Below are positions 12,736 to 15,380 of a stretch of DNA of 15,380 nucleotides, piece after piece. The stretch is taken from positions 1 through 15,380 of the forward strand of contig CAYRTS010000072.1 in NCBI GenBank assembly GCA_964427285.1, in the 5' to 3' direction. The notes under the pieces were generated by a model, which searched no databases, was not told the DNA's origin, and saw nothing but the letters and a program-made list of their open reading frames with translations. Position numbers and translations under genes: made by a program. Position 1 is the stretch's first letter; every line of letters starts with the position of its first letter. The DNA comes from SPCO01 sp964427285 (GTDB lineage: Bacteria; Chloroflexota; Limnocylindria; Limnocylindrales; CSP1-4).

Positions 12736-13203
12736 ATGCCTCGCCGGATCAGCATCGCCCGCAAGACCAAGTACGAGGTCATCCCGGCCAACCGGACCAC
12801 CGCTCGCTTCGCGGCCAAGCTGATGAAGGGCGGGAAGCAGAACCTCGCCGAGCGAATCCTTCGGCAGGCTCTGGCCCGCGCCGAGGCCCAGGCGAGCCGA
12901 CCCGGGATGGAGATCCTCGAAGCGGCCATGCGCAATGCCACGCCGATCATTGAGGTCAAGCCCCGCCGCGTCGGCGGTGCGACCTACCAGGTTCCGGTCG
13001 AGATCCGCGGCGATCGACGAATGTCGCTGGGCGTCCGGTGGCTGGTCCAGGCGGCCCGCAAGCGCAATGGCAAGAGCATGAGCGAGAAGCTCGCCGCCGA
13101 ATTCGTCGACGCCATGAATGGCCTCGGCGCGGCCGTCAAGCGCCGTGAAGACACGCACAAGATGGCGGAGGCCAACCGGGCCTTCAGCCATTTCAAGTGG
13201 TAG
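12736..13203 (+). CDS. rpsG: 30S ribosomal protein uS7
   Basis: uS7 (155 residues) is a primary 16S-binding protein that nucleates assembly of the 30S head and lines the E site. It begins MPRRISIARK, with EVKPRRVGGATYQVPVEIR (about 75-93), the signature hairpin region, and the helix RRMSLGVRWLVQAARKR. It ends FSHFKW, as is common in the family. The ATG at 12736 abuts the rpsL TAG (12733-12735) with zero spacing, and a GGGAG at 12723-12727 inside the rpsL end can serve as ribosome binding site. In E. coli the roughly 100-base rpsL-rpsG gap is the uS7 repressor site; that gap does not exist here. Confidence 0.98.
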   Translation: MPRRISIARKTKYEVIPANRTTARFAAKLMKGGKQNLAERILRQALARAEAQASRPGMEILEAAMRNATPIIEVKPRRVGGATYQVPVEIRGDRRMSLGVRWLVQAARKRNGKSMSEKLAAEFVDAMNGLGAAVKRREDTHKMAEANRAFSHFKW

Positions 13204-13227
13204 ATCTGTAGGAGCATAGGCAACATC

Positions 13228-15303
<2,076 letters not shown>

Positions 15304-15324
15304 CGGAGCCAGGGAGCAGTCAGC

Positions 15325-15380
15325 ATGGCCAAGAAGAAGTTCGAGCGCACCAAGCCCCACGTCAATATCGGCACGATCGG
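15325..15380 (+). CDS. tuf: Elongation factor EF-Tu, N-terminal start (partial, cut by window end)
   Basis: ATG 15325 opens MAKKKFERTKPHVNIGTIG, the conserved EF-Tu N-terminus leading into the P-loop, and the frame runs off the window. An AGGGAG ribosome binding site lies at 15311-15316. It follows fusA by 21 bases, as in the classic rpsL-rpsG-fusA-tuf operon. It is the second tuf copy; the end of the first is at 1-40. Whether the two copies are identical cannot be judged because the visible parts do not overlap. Confidence 0.97.
   Translation, partial: MAKKKFERTKPHVNIGTI

Overview
This window is a contiguous block of the bacterial core translation and transcription genes, all on the + strand. 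The order is tuf (3' end), rpmG, trnW(CCA), secE, nusG, rplK, rplA, rplJ, rplL, rpoB, rpoC, rpsL, rpsG, fusA, tuf (5' end). It joins what E. coli carries as separate units: the tufB/secE-nusG/rplKAJL-rpoBC cluster and the str operon (rpsL-rpsG-fusA-tufA). The DNA is GC-rich with strong third-position GC bias, which also produces very long spurious antisense reading frames. The protein types (Gram-positive-style uS12 with an N-terminal insertion, a compact 1158-residue beta subunit, a 1496-residue beta' subunit with a long coiled-coil insertion, zinc-type bL33, rpmG-trnW-secE linkage) suggest a GC-rich Chloroflexota, possibly a Limnocylindria-like lineage. An actinobacterial relative is the main alternative. 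This placement is inference from sequence style, not a search.

Layout. Positions 1-1100 hold the EF-Tu C-terminus, bL33, tRNA-Trp, SecE and NusG, tightly packed. Positions 1121-3736 hold uL11, uL1, uL10 and bL12. A 390-base gene-free stretch lies before rplJ and carries a hairpin, a possible weak promoter and a structured leader with a foldable three-way junction. Positions 3737-3959 hold a long hairpin just after rplL and a good sigma70-type promoter ahead of rpoB. Positions 3960-12055 hold rpoB and rpoC, separated by 127 bases. Positions 12056-12306 hold a weak terminator candidate, a clear promoter with an extended -10, and a leader of about 175 bases before rpsL. Positions 12307-15380 hold rpsL, rpsG, fusA and the start of a second tuf.

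Together the genes supply the GTPase-associated stalk of the 50S subunit (uL11, uL10, bL12), its factors EF-Tu and EF-G, the L1 stalk protein, the 30S decoding and head proteins (uS12, uS7), the core RNA polymerase, the elongation factor NusG and the translocon subunit SecE. The RNA layout suggests three separately adjustable segments (upstream to rplA, rplJL, rpoBC) plus the str block.

I found no mobile element, CRISPR array, defence module or foreign gene. I do not see an undescribed biological system. The points worth a second look are regulatory RNA structures, the two direct tuf copies, a rifampicin-pocket substitution in RpoB, and the lineage-specific insertion and tail of RpoC.
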